64,000 nt of DNA from an uncultured Lentibacter sp. (GTDB taxonomy: Bacteria > Pseudomonadota > Alphaproteobacteria > Rhodobacterales > Rhodobacteraceae). Below are positions 36,231-45,523 of this stretch, piece after piece; position 1 is the first letter of the stretch; each line of letters starts with the position of its first letter. The DNA is taken from positions 62,001-126,000 of the forward strand of contig NZ_CAKZKL010000032.1 of the NCBI RefSeq assembly GCF_937123735.1. Reading direction: 5' to 3'. The notes under the pieces are model-generated. The model made no database searches and was not told where the DNA came from. It saw nothing but the letters and a program-made list of their open reading frames with translations. The position numbers and the translations under genes were made by a program.

Positions 36231-37135
36231 GGCTGGTGTTCATGGGCTCCCCCGAGTTCAGCGTGCCGGTGCTCAACGCGCTGGTAGAGGCGGGCCATGA
36301 GGTGGCCGCCGTTTACTGCCAGCCGCCCCGCCCCGCCGGGCGCGGCAAGAAAGAGCGGCCCACAGCCGTGCACGCCCGCGCTTTAGAGCTGGGCCTTGAG
36401 GTGCGCCACCCCGTCAGCCTCAAAACAGAGGAAGCGCAGCAGGAGTTCGCCAGTTTCACACCTGACGTGGCCGTTGTCGTTGCCTACGGCCTCATCCTGC
36501 CACAGGCCATTTTAGATACGCCATCGTATGGTTGCCTGAATATTCACGCCTCACTGCTGCCGCGCTGGCGCGGTGCAGCGCCCATCCACCGAGCCATCAT
36601 GGCGGGGGATGCCGAAACAGGCGTCTGCATCATGCAGATGGACGCGGGGCTGGACACAGGTGCGGTGCTTTTGCGCGAAGCCACGCCCATCGGCGCGGAA
36701 GAAACCACCGCAGAGCTGCACGACCGCCTCTCAGCCCTTGGCGCAGAAACCATTGTAAACGCTTTGGAAAACCTGCACAGTCTTGAAGCCACCCCGCAGC
36801 CTGACACCGGCATCACCTACGCCGAAAAGATCAGCAAGGACGAAGCTCGCATTGACTGGTCACAGCACGCCGAGACAATTGACCGCCAGATCAGAAGCCT
36901 CTCGCCCTTCCCCGGAGCGTGGTGCGAGCTGGGCGGTGTGCGCCTAAAGCTTCTTGCGTCGCGCCTCTCAAACGGCAGCGGCGCGGCGGGCGAGATTATC
37001 CATACGCCTGCGCATGTTGCTTGCGGCACAGGCGCAATAGAACTGCTGCGCTTGCAAAAAGCCGGCAGTCAGGCACAAGATGTTAACGAGTTTCTGCGCG
37101 GCACGCCTCTACCAACAGGCACGCGCCTTACCTAA
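36227..37135 (+). CDS. fmt: methionyl-tRNA formyltransferase
   Basis: Adds the formyl group to initiator Met-tRNA using 10-formyl-tetrahydrofolate. The 302-residue enzyme has the catalytic triad N105, H107 and D143 in [20 protein letters not shown] and MDAGLDTG, followed by an OB-like C-terminal domain. It overlaps the deformylase-like gene, giving formylation and deformylation in one transcript, as in many bacteria. Confidence 0.97.
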   Translation: MRLVFMGSPEFSVPVLNALVEAGHEVAAVYCQPPRPAGRGKKERPTAVHARALELGLEVRHPVSLKTEEAQQEFASFTPDVAVVVAYGLILPQAILDTPSYGCLNIHASLLPRWRGAAPIHRAIMAGDAETGVCIMQMDAGLDTGAVLLREATPIGAEETTAELHDRLSALGAETIVNALENLHSLEATPQPDTGITYAEKISKDEARIDWSQHAETIDRQIRSLSPFPGAWCELGGVRLKLLASRLSNGSGAAGEIIHTPAHVACGTGAIELLRLQKAGSQAQDVNEFLRGTPLPTGTRLT

Positions 37136-37146
37136 GGAGCCAGCCC

Positions 37147-37383
37147 ATGTTTCCCTCCATGATCGGCACAGTCGTCCTTGCCGGTATCATCGGCTATCTC
37201 AGCGAGCGCTCCGGTTTCACCCGCAACGGCATCCTGCCATCCATCATCATCTGCGTGGGCGGAGCCTTTGTATTCTATTTCATCGCGCTTATGTTCAATA
37301 TAGGCTTCAAAAGCCACGGGATGAACGCCATCGCCGCCTCCATCGGCGCGCTGGTCATCATTCCGACCCATTGGAGGACGTAG
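37147..37383 (+). CDS. small membrane protein, 78 residues
   Basis: Two or three hydrophobic helices (MIGTVVLAGIIGYL, ILPSIIICVGGAFVFYFIALMF, then AIAASIGALVII) make this an inner-membrane protein. AAGGAG is seven bases before the ATG. The GIIGYLSERSGF segment and glycine pattern resemble transglycosylase-associated small proteins, like the next gene. Eleven bases after fmt, so probably in the fmt transcript. Function unknown. Confidence 0.8.
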   Translation: MFPSMIGTVVLAGIIGYLSERSGFTRNGILPSIIICVGGAFVFYFIALMFNIGFKSHGMNAIAASIGALVIIPTHWRT

Positions 37384-37384
37384 C

Positions 37385-37618
37385 ATGGCGCTCTATCTGA
37401 TCATCATCGGCGCGGCCGCAGGCTTCCTCGCCACCCGCATGATGAAGCTTCAAACCGACATCATCACCACCATGGCCATCGGCATCGCAGGCGCGCTTAT
37501 AGGCGGCTTTTTGCTGCGCTTCCTGCTCGCGGTGATGGGGATGCTCGGCGGCCTCATCGGCGCGGTTCTGGGCGCGCTCCTGGTCATCTGGGTCTGGCAA
37601 AAATATTTCAAGCGCTAG
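37385..37618 (+). CDS. small membrane protein of the GlsB/YeaQ/YmgE type
   Basis: The 77-residue protein has three glycine-rich helices (LYLIIIGAAAGFLATRMM, IITTMAIGIAGALIGGFLLRFL, then GMLGGLIGAVLGALLVIWVW) and ends with the basic KYFKR, as in the transglycosylase-associated stress family. GGAGG overlaps the previous stop, with the ATG one base after that gene, so translation is coupled. Its TAG stop overlaps the TAG of the convergent channel gene within one CTAG (37615-37618). Confidence 0.85.
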   Translation: MALYLIIIGAAAGFLATRMMKLQTDIITTMAIGIAGALIGGFLLRFLLAVMGMLGGLIGAVLGALLVIWVWQKYFKR

Positions 37619-38238
37619 GGTTTAGGCGGCCTTGCGCGGTAAACAGGCAAGCGCCAGCCAAAGGCGATAGAGCCGGCGCGCAAGACGAATGTGCTCACCA
37701 CACAGGAGCCAAACACAATCAGCGGCGCGCCTGAAACCGTGGCCGCCAGCAACGCGACACAAGCGCCGCCAAACGCCGCCGAAACATAAAGCTCGCCCTG
37801 CCGCAGAACCATGGGCACCTCGTTGGCCACCACGTCGCGCATGAGCCCGCCGAACGTGCCTGTCATTACCCCCATGAGCAGCACCACGGGCGCTTGATGA
37901 GCAAGCGCCATAGCCACGCCAACACCCGCTGCAACAGCAACACCCAGCGCCAAAGCATCGAGCCACAAAAGCAGCCGTGCACGGCTTTCAAACAAATGCG
38001 CTGTGAAAAAAATCAGCACCGCCGCGAAACAGGCAATCGCAATATGCTCGGGCTGCGCAATCCAGAACACGGGGTTTCTGTCCAGCAAAAGGTCGCGCAC
38101 TGTGCCGCCGCCCACCGCCGTCAGCGCGGCCAGAAAGGCAAATCCGATGATATCAAGCTGCGCCCGGCTCGCCGCCAAGGCCCCCGTCAGCGCGAAGATA
38201 AAAACCGAGGCATAATCCAGCAGGGCCAGCGCGCTCAT
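37615..38238 (-). CDS. trimeric intracellular cation channel family protein (UPF0126/YicG-like)
   Basis: The 207-residue membrane protein has the paired [14 protein letters not shown] (near residue 44) and [13 protein letters not shown] (near residue 127) repeats that mark the bacterial TRIC/UPF0126 family, with about seven helices. Family members conduct cations or transport glycine, depending on the case. Its ATG at 38238 overlaps the rnhA TGA by four bases, making it the last gene of the ispH run. The longer upstream frame lies inside rnhA. Confidence 0.9.
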   Translation of the reverse strand: MSALALLDYASVFIFALTGALAASRAQLDIIGFAFLAALTAVGGGTVRDLLLDRNPVFWIAQPEHIAIACFAAVLIFFTAHLFESRARLLLWLDALALGVAVAAGVGVAMALAHQAPVVLLMGVMTGTFGGLMRDVVANEVPMVLRQGELYVSAAFGGACVALLAATVSGAPLIVFGSCVVSTFVLRAGSIAFGWRLPVYRARPPKP

Positions 38239-38702
38239 GGCGCGCTCTTCTTGGGCTTGAACGGCTCCATCCCCGCCCGCGCGAGCGCGTCGGCGCGCTC
38301 GTTTTCCGCGTGCCCCGCATGCCCCTTGATCCACTTCCACGTCACGCTGTGGCGCTCCTGTGCCGCATCGAGCCGCTGCCAGAGATCGACGTTTTTCACG
38401 GGCTTCTTGGCCGAGGTTTTCCAGCCGTTGCGCTTCCAGCCAAAGATCCAGCCGGTGACACCGTTCTTCACATAGGCGCTGTCGGTGACAACCGTGAGCT
38501 TTGAGGGTTTCTCCAGCGTTTCCAGCGCGTTGATTGCCGCCAGAAGCTCCATACGGTTGTTCGTCGTATCCGCTTCGCCGCCCTTGAGTTCGCGCTCTTT
38601 GAGCACCGCTGCGCCCTCAACCGCGCGCAGCAAAACGCCCCAGCCGCCCGGCCCCGGGTTGCCCGAACAGGCCCCGTCCGTATAGGCAAAAAGCTCAGGC
38701 AC
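38235..38702 (-). CDS. rnhA: ribonuclease HI
   Basis: Cleaves RNA in RNA-DNA hybrids. The 155-residue enzyme has the active-site residues D9 ([15 protein letters not shown]), E52 (NNRMELL), D74 (VTDSAYV) and D138 with H128 in [14 protein letters not shown]. The start must be the GTG at 38702, since the conserved N-terminus begins PELFAYTDG; it overlaps the methyltransferase stop by eight bases. Normal full length. Confidence 0.96.
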   Translation of the reverse strand: MPELFAYTDGACSGNPGPGGWGVLLRAVEGAAVLKERELKGGEADTTNNRMELLAAINALETLEKPSKLTVVTDSAYVKNGVTGWIFGWKRNGWKTSAKKPVKNVDLWQRLDAAQERHSVTWKWIKGHAGHAENERADALARAGMEPFKPKKSAP

Positions 38703-39288
38703 GCGCACGCACCAGAATGAATTTATCGACAGTTCCAGCCAAGCCGGCCCCCTCTCCTCTGAAGGTATCATAAGGCACAAAGCCCGCATCCCTGAGCAGC
38801 CCGTCAAGCTCGGGCGCGCTCACAAAGGTATAGGCCCGCCCCAAAGCATCGCGCGCCGCGGCCTCGCCCAGCTTCATGCCGATGTGAAAGACACCGCCCG
38901 CCTTCAGCGCGCGCTTGATCTGCGCCAGATGCTGCGGCAGCTTTTCCCTCGGCGCATGGAGCAGGGAGAAGCTGGCCCATACGCCATCGTATGTATCAAC
39001 CGCCTCCAGATCGTCAAACAGCGCCTGCCATGCGGTCAGCCCGTCAATTTGCTGCGCCAGTGCGATCATCGCGGCAGAGCCGTCAACGGCATCGACACGG
39101 CAGCCCAACCGCAACATCTCGGCCGCATAATGCCCTGGCCCGCAGCCCAGATCGAGCACATGTGCGCCAGTGGGCAGATCGGCCACAAAGGCCGTAAGGC
39201 TCTTGTGCTCGGCCTTGCTCACCACAAGCTGCGCATACTCGGCCGCCTTGGCGTCATAGATTTCCAGGGTCTGTTTGTCCGCACTCAT
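38695..39288 (-). CDS. class I SAM-dependent methyltransferase
   Basis: The 197-residue protein has a standard Rossmann methyltransferase core: motif [17 protein letters not shown] near residue 48, motif [12 protein letters not shown], and the [14 protein letters not shown] stretch. N-terminal [13 protein letters not shown] is typical of small-molecule methyltransferases. It overlaps the DUF3429 gene start and the rnhA start, so it is tightly coupled in the ispH run. Substrate unknown. Confidence 0.88.
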   Translation of the reverse strand: MSADKQTLEIYDAKAAEYAQLVVSKAEHKSLTAFVADLPTGAHVLDLGCGPGHYAAEMLRLGCRVDAVDGSAAMIALAQQIDGLTAWQALFDDLEAVDTYDGVWASFSLLHAPREKLPQHLAQIKRALKAGGVFHIGMKLGEAAARDALGRAYTFVSAPELDGLLRDAGFVPYDTFRGEGAGLAGTVDKFILVRARA

Positions 39289-39737
39289 GCCAGCATCCCC
39301 GCCAGAAGACAGGCCAGCACACCGCCCGTGAGCAACAGCCGCAAACGCATCCACCAGACGGGCGCAGCGCCCAGACCGGCAAACCAGAAATCCAACGCCA
39401 GCAAGGCCACAAAGCCCGCCATCAGCGCCAGAAGCGAGCCAGCGCCGCCAACGGCAAAAAACGCCCAGAGCGCCGGCAGCACAGAAGCCCCATAGCCCCG
39501 CATCGCCAAAGGCGCTTCAAGCTGCGTGGCAAAGCCCCAGAGCACGCCAGACATGAAGCCTAAAATCACCGTGCCATAAGCAGCCAGCGCCGCCTCTCCG
39601 ACAAGCCGCGCCCCGAGAAATGCCTCTGTGCCAAAGCTGCCCAAATGCGCTGTGAGTGCGCCCCAAAGAAAGGGCAAGAGCCCCGCCAGCCCAAGCGCCA
39701 GCGGTGCCGCCGGAATGCGTGACGGGTTGGCGTTCAT
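39285..39737 (-). CDS. DUF3429 membrane protein
   Basis: The 150-residue product has four to five hydrophobic helices and the family-like [29 protein letters not shown] and [10 protein letters not shown] segments. DUF3429 proteins have no firm function. It overlaps ispH by four bases at its start and the methyltransferase by four at its end. Placement is membrane-integral, no signal peptide cleavage expected. Confidence 0.88.
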   Translation of the reverse strand: MNANPSRIPAAPLALGLAGLLPFLWGALTAHLGSFGTEAFLGARLVGEAALAAYGTVILGFMSGVLWGFATQLEAPLAMRGYGASVLPALWAFFAVGGAGSLLALMAGFVALLALDFWFAGLGAAPVWWMRLRLLLTGGVLACLLAGMLA

Positions 39738-40684
39738 GCCGGCCCCCTAAGCACACGCGGCACCTTGAATTCCACGTTTTCTTGCGCCGTTTCAAGCACT
39801 TGCACATCCAGTTCATAGCGCTCTGCCAACGCATCAATCACCTCCTGCACCAAGAGCTCGGGCGCCGAGGCCCCCGCCGTGATCCCGATGGAGCGAATGC
39901 CCTCAAGTGCCCGCCAGTCGATATTGGCGGCGCGTTGCACAAGCTGCGAATAGCCACAGCCCGCCTTGGACCCAACTTCCACAAGACGGCGCGAATTGGA
40001 CGAGTTGGGCGCGCCCACAACCAACATGGCCTCCACCTTTTGGGCCATGGCCTTTACCGCTTCCTGGCGGTTGGTGGTGGCATAGCAAATGTCTTCCTTA
40101 TGCGGCCCCTTGATCATCGGGAACCGGGCTTGCAGAGCCAACACAATCGCAGCCGTGTCGTCCACCGAGAGGGTCGTCTGGGTCACAAAGGCAAGGCGCT
40201 GCGCGTCGCGCACAGCGACAGAGGCCACATCTTCTTCGGTCTCCACCAGCAGCACCTCGCCCTCGGGCAACTGCCCCATGGTGCCGACGGTCTCGGGGTG
40301 GCCCGCATGGCCAATCATGATGATCTGAAGCCCCGCCTCAAAGTGGCGCTCAGCCTCGATATGCACCTTGCTCACCAAGGGGCAGGTGGCATCCACAAAC
40401 ACCATCTCGCGCCGCGCCGCCTCGGCGGGCACCGCCTTGGGCACCCCATGCGCCGAAAAGATCACAGGGCGCTCATCGGGGCAATCCTCCAGCTCTTCGA
40501 CAAAGATCGCCCCTTTGGCGCGCAGATCATCAACCACATATTTGTTGTGCACAATTTCGTGGCGCACATAGACAGGCGCGCCCCATTTTTCGATTGCCAT
40601 TTCCACAATTTTGATCGCGCGGTCCACACCGGCGCAAAAGCCCCTTGGGGCAGCGAGAAAAACCTTGAGAGGTGGTTTTGTCAT
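39734..40684 (-). CDS. ispH: 4-hydroxy-3-methylbut-2-enyl diphosphate reductase
   Basis: Last enzyme of the MEP pathway, making IPP and DMAPP with a 4Fe-4S cluster. The 316-residue protein carries the cluster cysteines in [13 protein letters not shown] (near residue 17), [11 protein letters not shown] (near 99) and the late GCGYSQLV region, plus the substrate-binding HGVPK and EIVHNKYVV pieces. It leads the five-gene leftward run ispH-DUF3429-methyltransferase-rnhA-TRIC. Its presence shows that isoprenoids can be made without mevalonate, which bears on the role of mvaA. Confidence 0.97.
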   Translation of the reverse strand: MTKPPLKVFLAAPRGFCAGVDRAIKIVEMAIEKWGAPVYVRHEIVHNKYVVDDLRAKGAIFVEELEDCPDERPVIFSAHGVPKAVPAEAARREMVFVDATCPLVSKVHIEAERHFEAGLQIIMIGHAGHPETVGTMGQLPEGEVLLVETEEDVASVAVRDAQRLAFVTQTTLSVDDTAAIVLALQARFPMIKGPHKEDICYATTNRQEAVKAMAQKVEAMLVVGAPNSSNSRRLVEVGSKAGCGYSQLVQRAANIDWRALEGIRSIGITAGASAPELLVQEVIDALAERYELDVQVLETAQENVEFKVPRVLRGPA

Positions 40685-40741
40685 GGGCGCGCTCCTCTTG
40701 TCTCTGAGCTAAGCGATGCGCCGCCGCAGGTCCAGACCCCA

Positions 40742-40800
40742 TTGGGCAAAAAACCATTGGGCAAAAAACCACCAGGTAAAAAACCACCGGGTAAAAACCA
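40742..40800. repeat. 15-base minisatellite between a NYN gene and ispH
   Basis: Four units on the plus strand: TTGGGCAAAAAACCA twice, CCAGGTAAAAAACCA, and CCGGGTAAAAACCA (one A shorter). It ends 20 bases beyond the stop of the NYN-domain gene (minus strand), upstream of the ispH start. Confidence 0.85.
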
Positions 40801-40820
40801 CGCCCCTCCAAAAGCGGCGC

Positions 40821-41393
40821 TCACCGCTCTTCTGGCTCGGGGCCCTCAAGCTCGGGCGAAAGCTCGCGCTGTGGCCGTCCAATCACATCCTTCAAATCGT
40901 TCAACTCGATGAAATTATCGGCCTGACGGCGCAGCTCGTCCGCAATCATCGGCGAAGCGCTGCGGATGGTTGACACCACCGACACCCGCACCCCCTGACG
41001 CTGGAGACTCTCCACAAGCGGGCGAAAATCACCGTCGCCCGAGAACAGCACGATATGGTCCACATGTGGCGCCAGCTCCATGGCGTTGACCGCCAGCTCA
41101 ATATCCATATTGCCCTTGATCTTGCGCCGCCCCTGGCTGTCGGTATACTCTTTGGCCGGTTTGGTGACCATATGAAACCCGTTGTAATTCAACCAGTCCA
41201 CCAACGGGCGGATCGGCGAATACTCGTCGTTTTCCAACAGCGCTGTGTAATAGAAGGCCCGCAAGAGCTTGCCACGGCGCATGAATTCCTGGCGCAACCG
41301 CTTGTAATCAATGTCAAAACCCAAGGATTTTGCCGCAGAAAACAAATTCGCGCCGTCAATGAAAAGAGCAAGCCGCTCGTCTTTGTAAAACAT
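40821..41393 (-). CDS. NYN domain protein (LabA/DUF88 type)
   Basis: The 190-residue protein has the PIN-like NYN fold with acidic residues in LALFIDGANL (D13), NMDIELAVNAM and LFSGDGDFRPLVESL. These Asp positions suggest a metal-dependent ribonuclease. The tail after residue 170 is acidic (PELEGPEPEER). It is alone; a 15-base minisatellite follows its stop. The biological RNA target is unknown. Confidence 0.88.
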   Translation of the reverse strand: MFYKDERLALFIDGANLFSAAKSLGFDIDYKRLRQEFMRRGKLLRAFYYTALLENDEYSPIRPLVDWLNYNGFHMVTKPAKEYTDSQGRRKIKGNMDIELAVNAMELAPHVDHIVLFSGDGDFRPLVESLQRQGVRVSVVSTIRSASPMIADELRRQADNFIELNDLKDVIGRPQRELSPELEGPEPEER

Positions 41394-41535
41394 AAAATTT
41401 TCCTCTCATATCCCTTAACACGGGCCGCAAAGGCCGTGAACAGTTGAGAAATTTCAAATGTCAGTCTAAAGCGCTGAAATGGGTATGGCACATGCACCAT
41501 TCAAGCCGCCGTCCTGCCAAAAGTGAAAGCTCGCA

Positions 41536-42117
41536 ATGCCGCAAAACATCGCTGACCCGCCACAGACCTACCTCATCGCGCTGGGCGGCAACATCCCCTC
41601 CCAAAGCGGCCCCCCGGAGCTGACCCTCAAGGCGGCGCTGGCGCGGCTCAAGGCCGTTGGCTTGCCGCCGCGCGCTGTGAGCCGGTTCTACAAAACCCCC
41701 TGTTTTCCGGCCGGGGCGGGGCCAGACTACGTCAATGCCGCCGCCAAGCTCACAAGCGGGCTTGCGCCCAAGGCCCTGCTCGCCAAGCTTCACGCGCTAG
41801 AAGCCGAATTTGGCCGCGAGCGCCACGAACGCTGGGGCCAGCGCAGCCTCGATCTCGATCTGCTCGCCGGCGGCGCGCAAATTCTGCCCGATGCGGCCAC
41901 CTTTGCGCAGTGGCAGGCCCTTGACAGCGCCGCGCAACGCCGCAGCGCACCGCAGGACCTGATCTTGCCGCACCCGCGCCTGGCTGAACGCGCCTTCGTG
42001 CTGGTGCCGCTGGCCGATATTGCGCCAGACTGGGTTCATCCTGTGTTCCGCAAAAGCGTCACCGAAATGCTGAGCGCCCTGCCCAAAGCGGAAAAAGACG
42101 CCGTGACCCCCCTTTAG
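41536..42117 (+). CDS. folK: 2-amino-4-hydroxy-6-hydroxymethyldihydropteridine diphosphokinase
   Basis: Transfers pyrophosphate from ATP to the pterin in folate synthesis. The 193-residue enzyme has LIALGGNIPS at the start, VSRFYKTPCFPAGAGPDYVN near residue 55 and the Asp pair in QRSLDLDLLAGG near residue 110, then LPHPRLAERAFVLVPL. All the catalytic landmarks are there. It precedes rpoZ by 75 bases. Confidence 0.95.
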   Translation: MPQNIADPPQTYLIALGGNIPSQSGPPELTLKAALARLKAVGLPPRAVSRFYKTPCFPAGAGPDYVNAAAKLTSGLAPKALLAKLHALEAEFGRERHERWGQRSLDLDLLAGGAQILPDAATFAQWQALDSAAQRRSAPQDLILPHPRLAERAFVLVPLADIAPDWVHPVFRKSVTEMLSALPKAEKDAVTPL

Positions 42118-42192
42118 AAGGGCTTTTTGGCTTGTATTTATTGGCAACTGCTCCTAGAAGCAGGCCTTCCTTAGACTCAGCTGGAGTATCCC

Positions 42193-42546
42193 ATGGCCCG
42201 TGTGACCGTTGAAGACTGCGTAGACAAAGTGCCAAACCGCTTTGAACTTGTTATGCTTGCCTCACACCGCGCGCGTGAAATCTCGGCTGGTGGCGCCCTC
42301 ACGATCGACCGTGACAACGACAAAAACCCCGTTGTGGCGCTGCGCGAAATCGCCGAAGAGACCCAGACAGCCGACGCGCTGCGCGAGCGTCTGATCGAAA
42401 GCAACCAGAACCAGATCGAAGTTGATGAGCCCGCCGATGACGATATGGCAGTGCTCATGGGTGCCGAATCAGACAAGCCGGCAGATGACGACATGTCTGA
42501 AGAGCAGCTTCTGCGCCAGCTGATGGAAGCCCAAGGCCAGGGCTGA
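42193..42546 (+). CDS. rpoZ: RNA polymerase omega subunit
   Basis: Small subunit that assists RNA polymerase assembly. The 117-residue product begins [21 protein letters not shown] in two parts, with the conserved ASHRAREIS and the [12 protein letters not shown] segment. The C-terminal 40 residues are acidic with a repeated [11 protein letters not shown] / [11 protein letters not shown] pattern. rsh follows 24 bases later, the usual rpoZ-spoT neighbour pair. Confidence 0.97.
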   Translation: MARVTVEDCVDKVPNRFELVMLASHRAREISAGGALTIDRDNDKNPVVALREIAEETQTADALRERLIESNQNQIEVDEPADDDMAVLMGAESDKPADDDMSEEQLLRQLMEAQGQG

Positions 42547-42570
42547 TTTGCAAGTGAGGCACTCCCGCGG

Positions 42571-44739
42571 ATGATCCCTCCTGTTGACGAGCTCCTCGAC
42601 CTCGTTCGCGCCTACAACCCCAAAACAAATGCAGGCCTCATCACAGAGGCCTACAAATTTGGCATCGCCGCACATGAGGGCCAAAACCGCCACTCCGGCG
42701 AGCCCTATTTCACCCACCCCTTCGCTGTTGCCAAAATTCTGGCCGAGCAGCGGCTGGACGACAGCACCCTCATCACAGCCCTGCTGCACGACACGATCGA
42801 AGACACCGGCGCCTCTTATGAAATCGTCACCGAGAAATTCGGACGCGAAATCGCCGATCTGGTCGACGGGGTGACCAAGCTGACCAACCTTCAGCTGTCC
42901 TCTGCCGAAACCAAACAATCCGAGAATTTCCGCAAACTCTTCATTGCCATGTCGCGTGATCTGCGGGTGATCCTCGTCAAGCTGGCCGACCGGCTGCACA
43001 ACATGCGCACGATCAAGGCCATGCGCCCAGACAAGCAAGCCCAGAAATCACGCGAAACCATGGACATCTATGCGCCCCTGGCCGGGCGCATGGGGATGCA
43101 ATGGATGCGCGAAGAGCTGGAGGACCTGGCCTTCAAAGTCCTCAATGCAGAGGGGCGCGCCAGCATCATGCGCCGCTTCATCACGCTGCAAAACGAAACC
43201 GATGACGTGATCGAACGCATCACCGCCGACATGGCATTGGAGCTCGAAAAAACCGGCATTCAGGCCAAGATCATCGGACGCGCCAAAAAACCCTATTCGA
43301 TCTGGCGCAAGATGCAGGAAAAAGAGCTCGCCTTCTCGCGCCTTTCCGACATTTACGGCTTTCGCATCATCACCCGCTCCGAGGCTGAGTGCTACCGCAC
43401 CCTCGGGGTGATCCACCAGCGCTGGCGCGCCATTCCGGGCCGCTTCAAAGATTATATCAGCCAGCCCAAATCCAACGGCTACCGCTCGATTCACACCACA
43501 GTGTCCGGCCGCGACGGCAAGCGCGTCGAAGTGCAGATCCGCACCTGGCAAATGCACGATGTGGCCGAAAGCGGCGTGGCGGCGCATTGGTCCTATCGCG
43601 ACGGTGTGCGCACCGAGAACCCCTTTGCCGTGGACCCCGTGAAATGGGTTTCCGGCCTCACCGAGCAATTTGATGCCGAGGAAGACCACGACGCCTTCCT
43701 TGAGGCCGTGAAGCTCGAAATGTATGCCGATCAGGTCTTCTGTTTCTCGCCCAAGGGCGATGTGATCAAGCTGCCGCGCGGCGCCACGCCGCTTGATTTT
43801 GCCTATGCCATCCACACCCGCATCGGCGATGCCTGCGTGGGTGCCAAGATCGACCACATGCGCGTGCCCCTCTGGACGCGGATCCGCAACGGCCAATCGG
43901 TCGAGATCATCACCGCCGAGGGCCAAACCCCGCAGGCCACATGGCTCGACATGGCCGTAACAGGCAAAGCCAAGAGCGCCGTGCGCCGGGCGCTGCGCGA
44001 AGTCGACCGCGAAAGATTTATCAAACTGGGCCGCGAAATTGCCCGCGCCTCCTTTGAAAACCTGGGCAAGAAAGCCACAGACAAAGTTTTGGAAACCGCT
44101 GCCAAAAAGCTGCGCCTCACCGATGCAGACGAGCTTCTGGCGCGGCTTGGCAGCGCCGAGATTGTCTCGCAAAGCGTTGTTCAGGCGGTTTATCCCGACC
44201 TGATCGAAGACCACAGCGAATCGGTCCTGCCCGAACGGGCGGTCATCGGGCTTTCCGCCGACCAGCATTTCCAGCGGGGCCGCTGCTGCCAGCCCTTGCC
44301 CGGCGAACGGATTGTCGGAATCACCTATCGCGGCAAGGGGGTTGTGGCCCACCGCATAGATTGTGACAGGCTGCGCGACTTTGAGGATCAACCCAACCGC
44401 TGGCTTGATTTGCACTGGCAATCAGGCACCCATCCCGCTGTCTACCCGGTGACATTGGAGCTCACAATCGGCAATGATGCCGGTGTCTTGGGGCGCGTCT
44501 GCACGTTAATCGGCGAGGCGCGGGCAAATATTTCCAATCTCGAGTTTCTCGACCGAAAACCCGACTTTTACAAATTGCGTGTAGATGTCGATCTGCGAGA
44601 TGCAGAGCACTTGCATTCCTTGCAATCCCTGCTGGAAGCGGAAAACGATGTCGCAGCCCTGCAACGCGTCATTGACCCGGAGGCCAGCATTGCCGACAAC
44701 GGGCCCGAGGCAGAGACACAAGAGACGATAAGGACGTAG
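42571..44739 (+). CDS. rsh: bifunctional (p)ppGpp synthetase/hydrolase (RelA/SpoT)
   Basis: Makes and degrades the alarmone (p)ppGpp. The 722-residue protein has the HD hydrolase domain with H49-P (YFTHPFAVA) and H73-D74 (LLHDTIEDTG), the synthetase domain at about residues 230-360 (RLSDIYGFRIITRSEAECY and PKSNGYRSIHTTV), a TGS domain near 390-450 and a C-terminal ACT domain (VTLELTIGNDAGVLGRVC). Because both enzymatic motifs are intact, this is probably the single Rsh of the cell. Confidence 0.97.
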   Translation: MIPPVDELLDLVRAYNPKTNAGLITEAYKFGIAAHEGQNRHSGEPYFTHPFAVAKILAEQRLDDSTLITALLHDTIEDTGASYEIVTEKFGREIADLVDGVTKLTNLQLSSAETKQSENFRKLFIAMSRDLRVILVKLADRLHNMRTIKAMRPDKQAQKSRETMDIYAPLAGRMGMQWMREELEDLAFKVLNAEGRASIMRRFITLQNETDDVIERITADMALELEKTGIQAKIIGRAKKPYSIWRKMQEKELAFSRLSDIYGFRIITRSEAECYRTLGVIHQRWRAIPGRFKDYISQPKSNGYRSIHTTVSGRDGKRVEVQIRTWQMHDVAESGVAAHWSYRDGVRTENPFAVDPVKWVSGLTEQFDAEEDHDAFLEAVKLEMYADQVFCFSPKGDVIKLPRGATPLDFAYAIHTRIGDACVGAKIDHMRVPLWTRIRNGQSVEIITAEGQTPQATWLDMAVTGKAKSAVRRALREVDRERFIKLGREIARASFENLGKKATDKVLETAAKKLRLTDADELLARLGSAEIVSQSVVQAVYPDLIEDHSESVLPERAVIGLSADQHFQRGRCCQPLPGERIVGITYRGKGVVAHRIDCDRLRDFEDQPNRWLDLHWQSGTHPAVYPVTLELTIGNDAGVLGRVCTLIGEARANISNLEFLDRKPDFYKLRVDVDLRDAEHLHSLQSLLEAENDVAALQRVIDPEASIADNGPEAETQETIRT

Positions 44740-44741
44740 GG

Positions 44742-45368
44742 TTGGTCTTCAAACGGCGAGACAAACGAGCCTTCTGGAAGGTGATCGCAGATTTCATCTA
44801 CCCCAAGGGTGGCTGGGCGCGCGCCTTTCACTATGTGCGCCACCGCCTGCACCGCCTGCCCGACCCGCCCCATAAAATTGCCCGTGGTGTCTGGGCCGGT
44901 GTCTTCACCACCTTCACCCCGTTTTACGGGATGCATTTTCTGGTCGCCGCACTGATCGCCCGGATCATGCAAGGCAACATCATCGCCGCCCTGCTCGCCA
45001 CCTTTTTTGGCAACCCGCTGACCTATATCCCGATCGGCGTTTCGGCCCTCAAGACCGGCCACTGGCTGCTTGGCACCGAGTTTGAAGTGGCCGAGCAGAA
45101 ACTGGGCGCAAAATTTGCCGAAGCCGGCGAGGGTTTGTTTCACAATTTCCTGACGGTGTTCACGGAGGCCGAGGCCGATTGGCATGGTCTTGCCGTGTTT
45201 TACGACGAGGTATTCTTTCCCTATCTGATCGGCGGCATCCTGCCCGGGATCGTCACGGCGACAATTTGCTATTACATCTCCGTGCCGCTCATCCGCGCCT
45301 ACCAGAACCGCCGCAAGGGCCGCATCAAGGAAAAGCTCGCCGCGCTGCGCAAGAAAAAGCCGGAATGA
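44742..45368 (+). CDS. DUF2062 membrane protein
   Basis: The 208-residue protein has the DUF2062 features ARGVWAGVFTTFTPFYGMHF and IIAALLATFFGNPLTYIPIG, with helices at about 50-110 and 155-185 and a Lys-rich C-terminus. The start is a TTG at 44742, two bases after the rsh stop, with AGGACGTAGGG just before; no ATG lies within the first 60 codons. Translation is therefore probably coupled to rsh. Function unknown. Confidence 0.85.
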   Translation: MVFKRRDKRAFWKVIADFIYPKGGWARAFHYVRHRLHRLPDPPHKIARGVWAGVFTTFTPFYGMHFLVAALIARIMQGNIIAALLATFFGNPLTYIPIGVSALKTGHWLLGTEFEVAEQKLGAKFAEAGEGLFHNFLTVFTEAEADWHGLAVFYDEVFFPYLIGGILPGIVTATICYYISVPLIRAYQNRRKGRIKEKLAALRKKKPE

Positions 45369-45378
45369 GCCTTGGTTT

Positions 45379-45460
45379 CGAATTTTCGCTGCGCGAAAAT
45401 CCGACCCGCTGGGGGCGCTGCCCCCAGACCCCCGGGATATTTTCAGAAAGAAAAAAGGGG
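45379..45460. repeat. composite intergenic element with two hairpins
   Basis: ATTTTCGC-tgc-GCGAAAAT (45382-45400), CTGGGGGC-gct-GCCCCCAG (45409-45427), then GGATATTTTCAGAAAGAAAA. Read on the minus strand this is the TTTCTT...AAATATCC motif followed by hairpins, the same design as at 7880-8003 and related to the 70-base repeats. Confidence 0.65.
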
Positions 45461-45523
45461 CTTGGGGTTTGTGCATGGATTTGATCAAATCAAGCCAAGC
45501 AACGCGAATCGTCAGGAGCAAAG

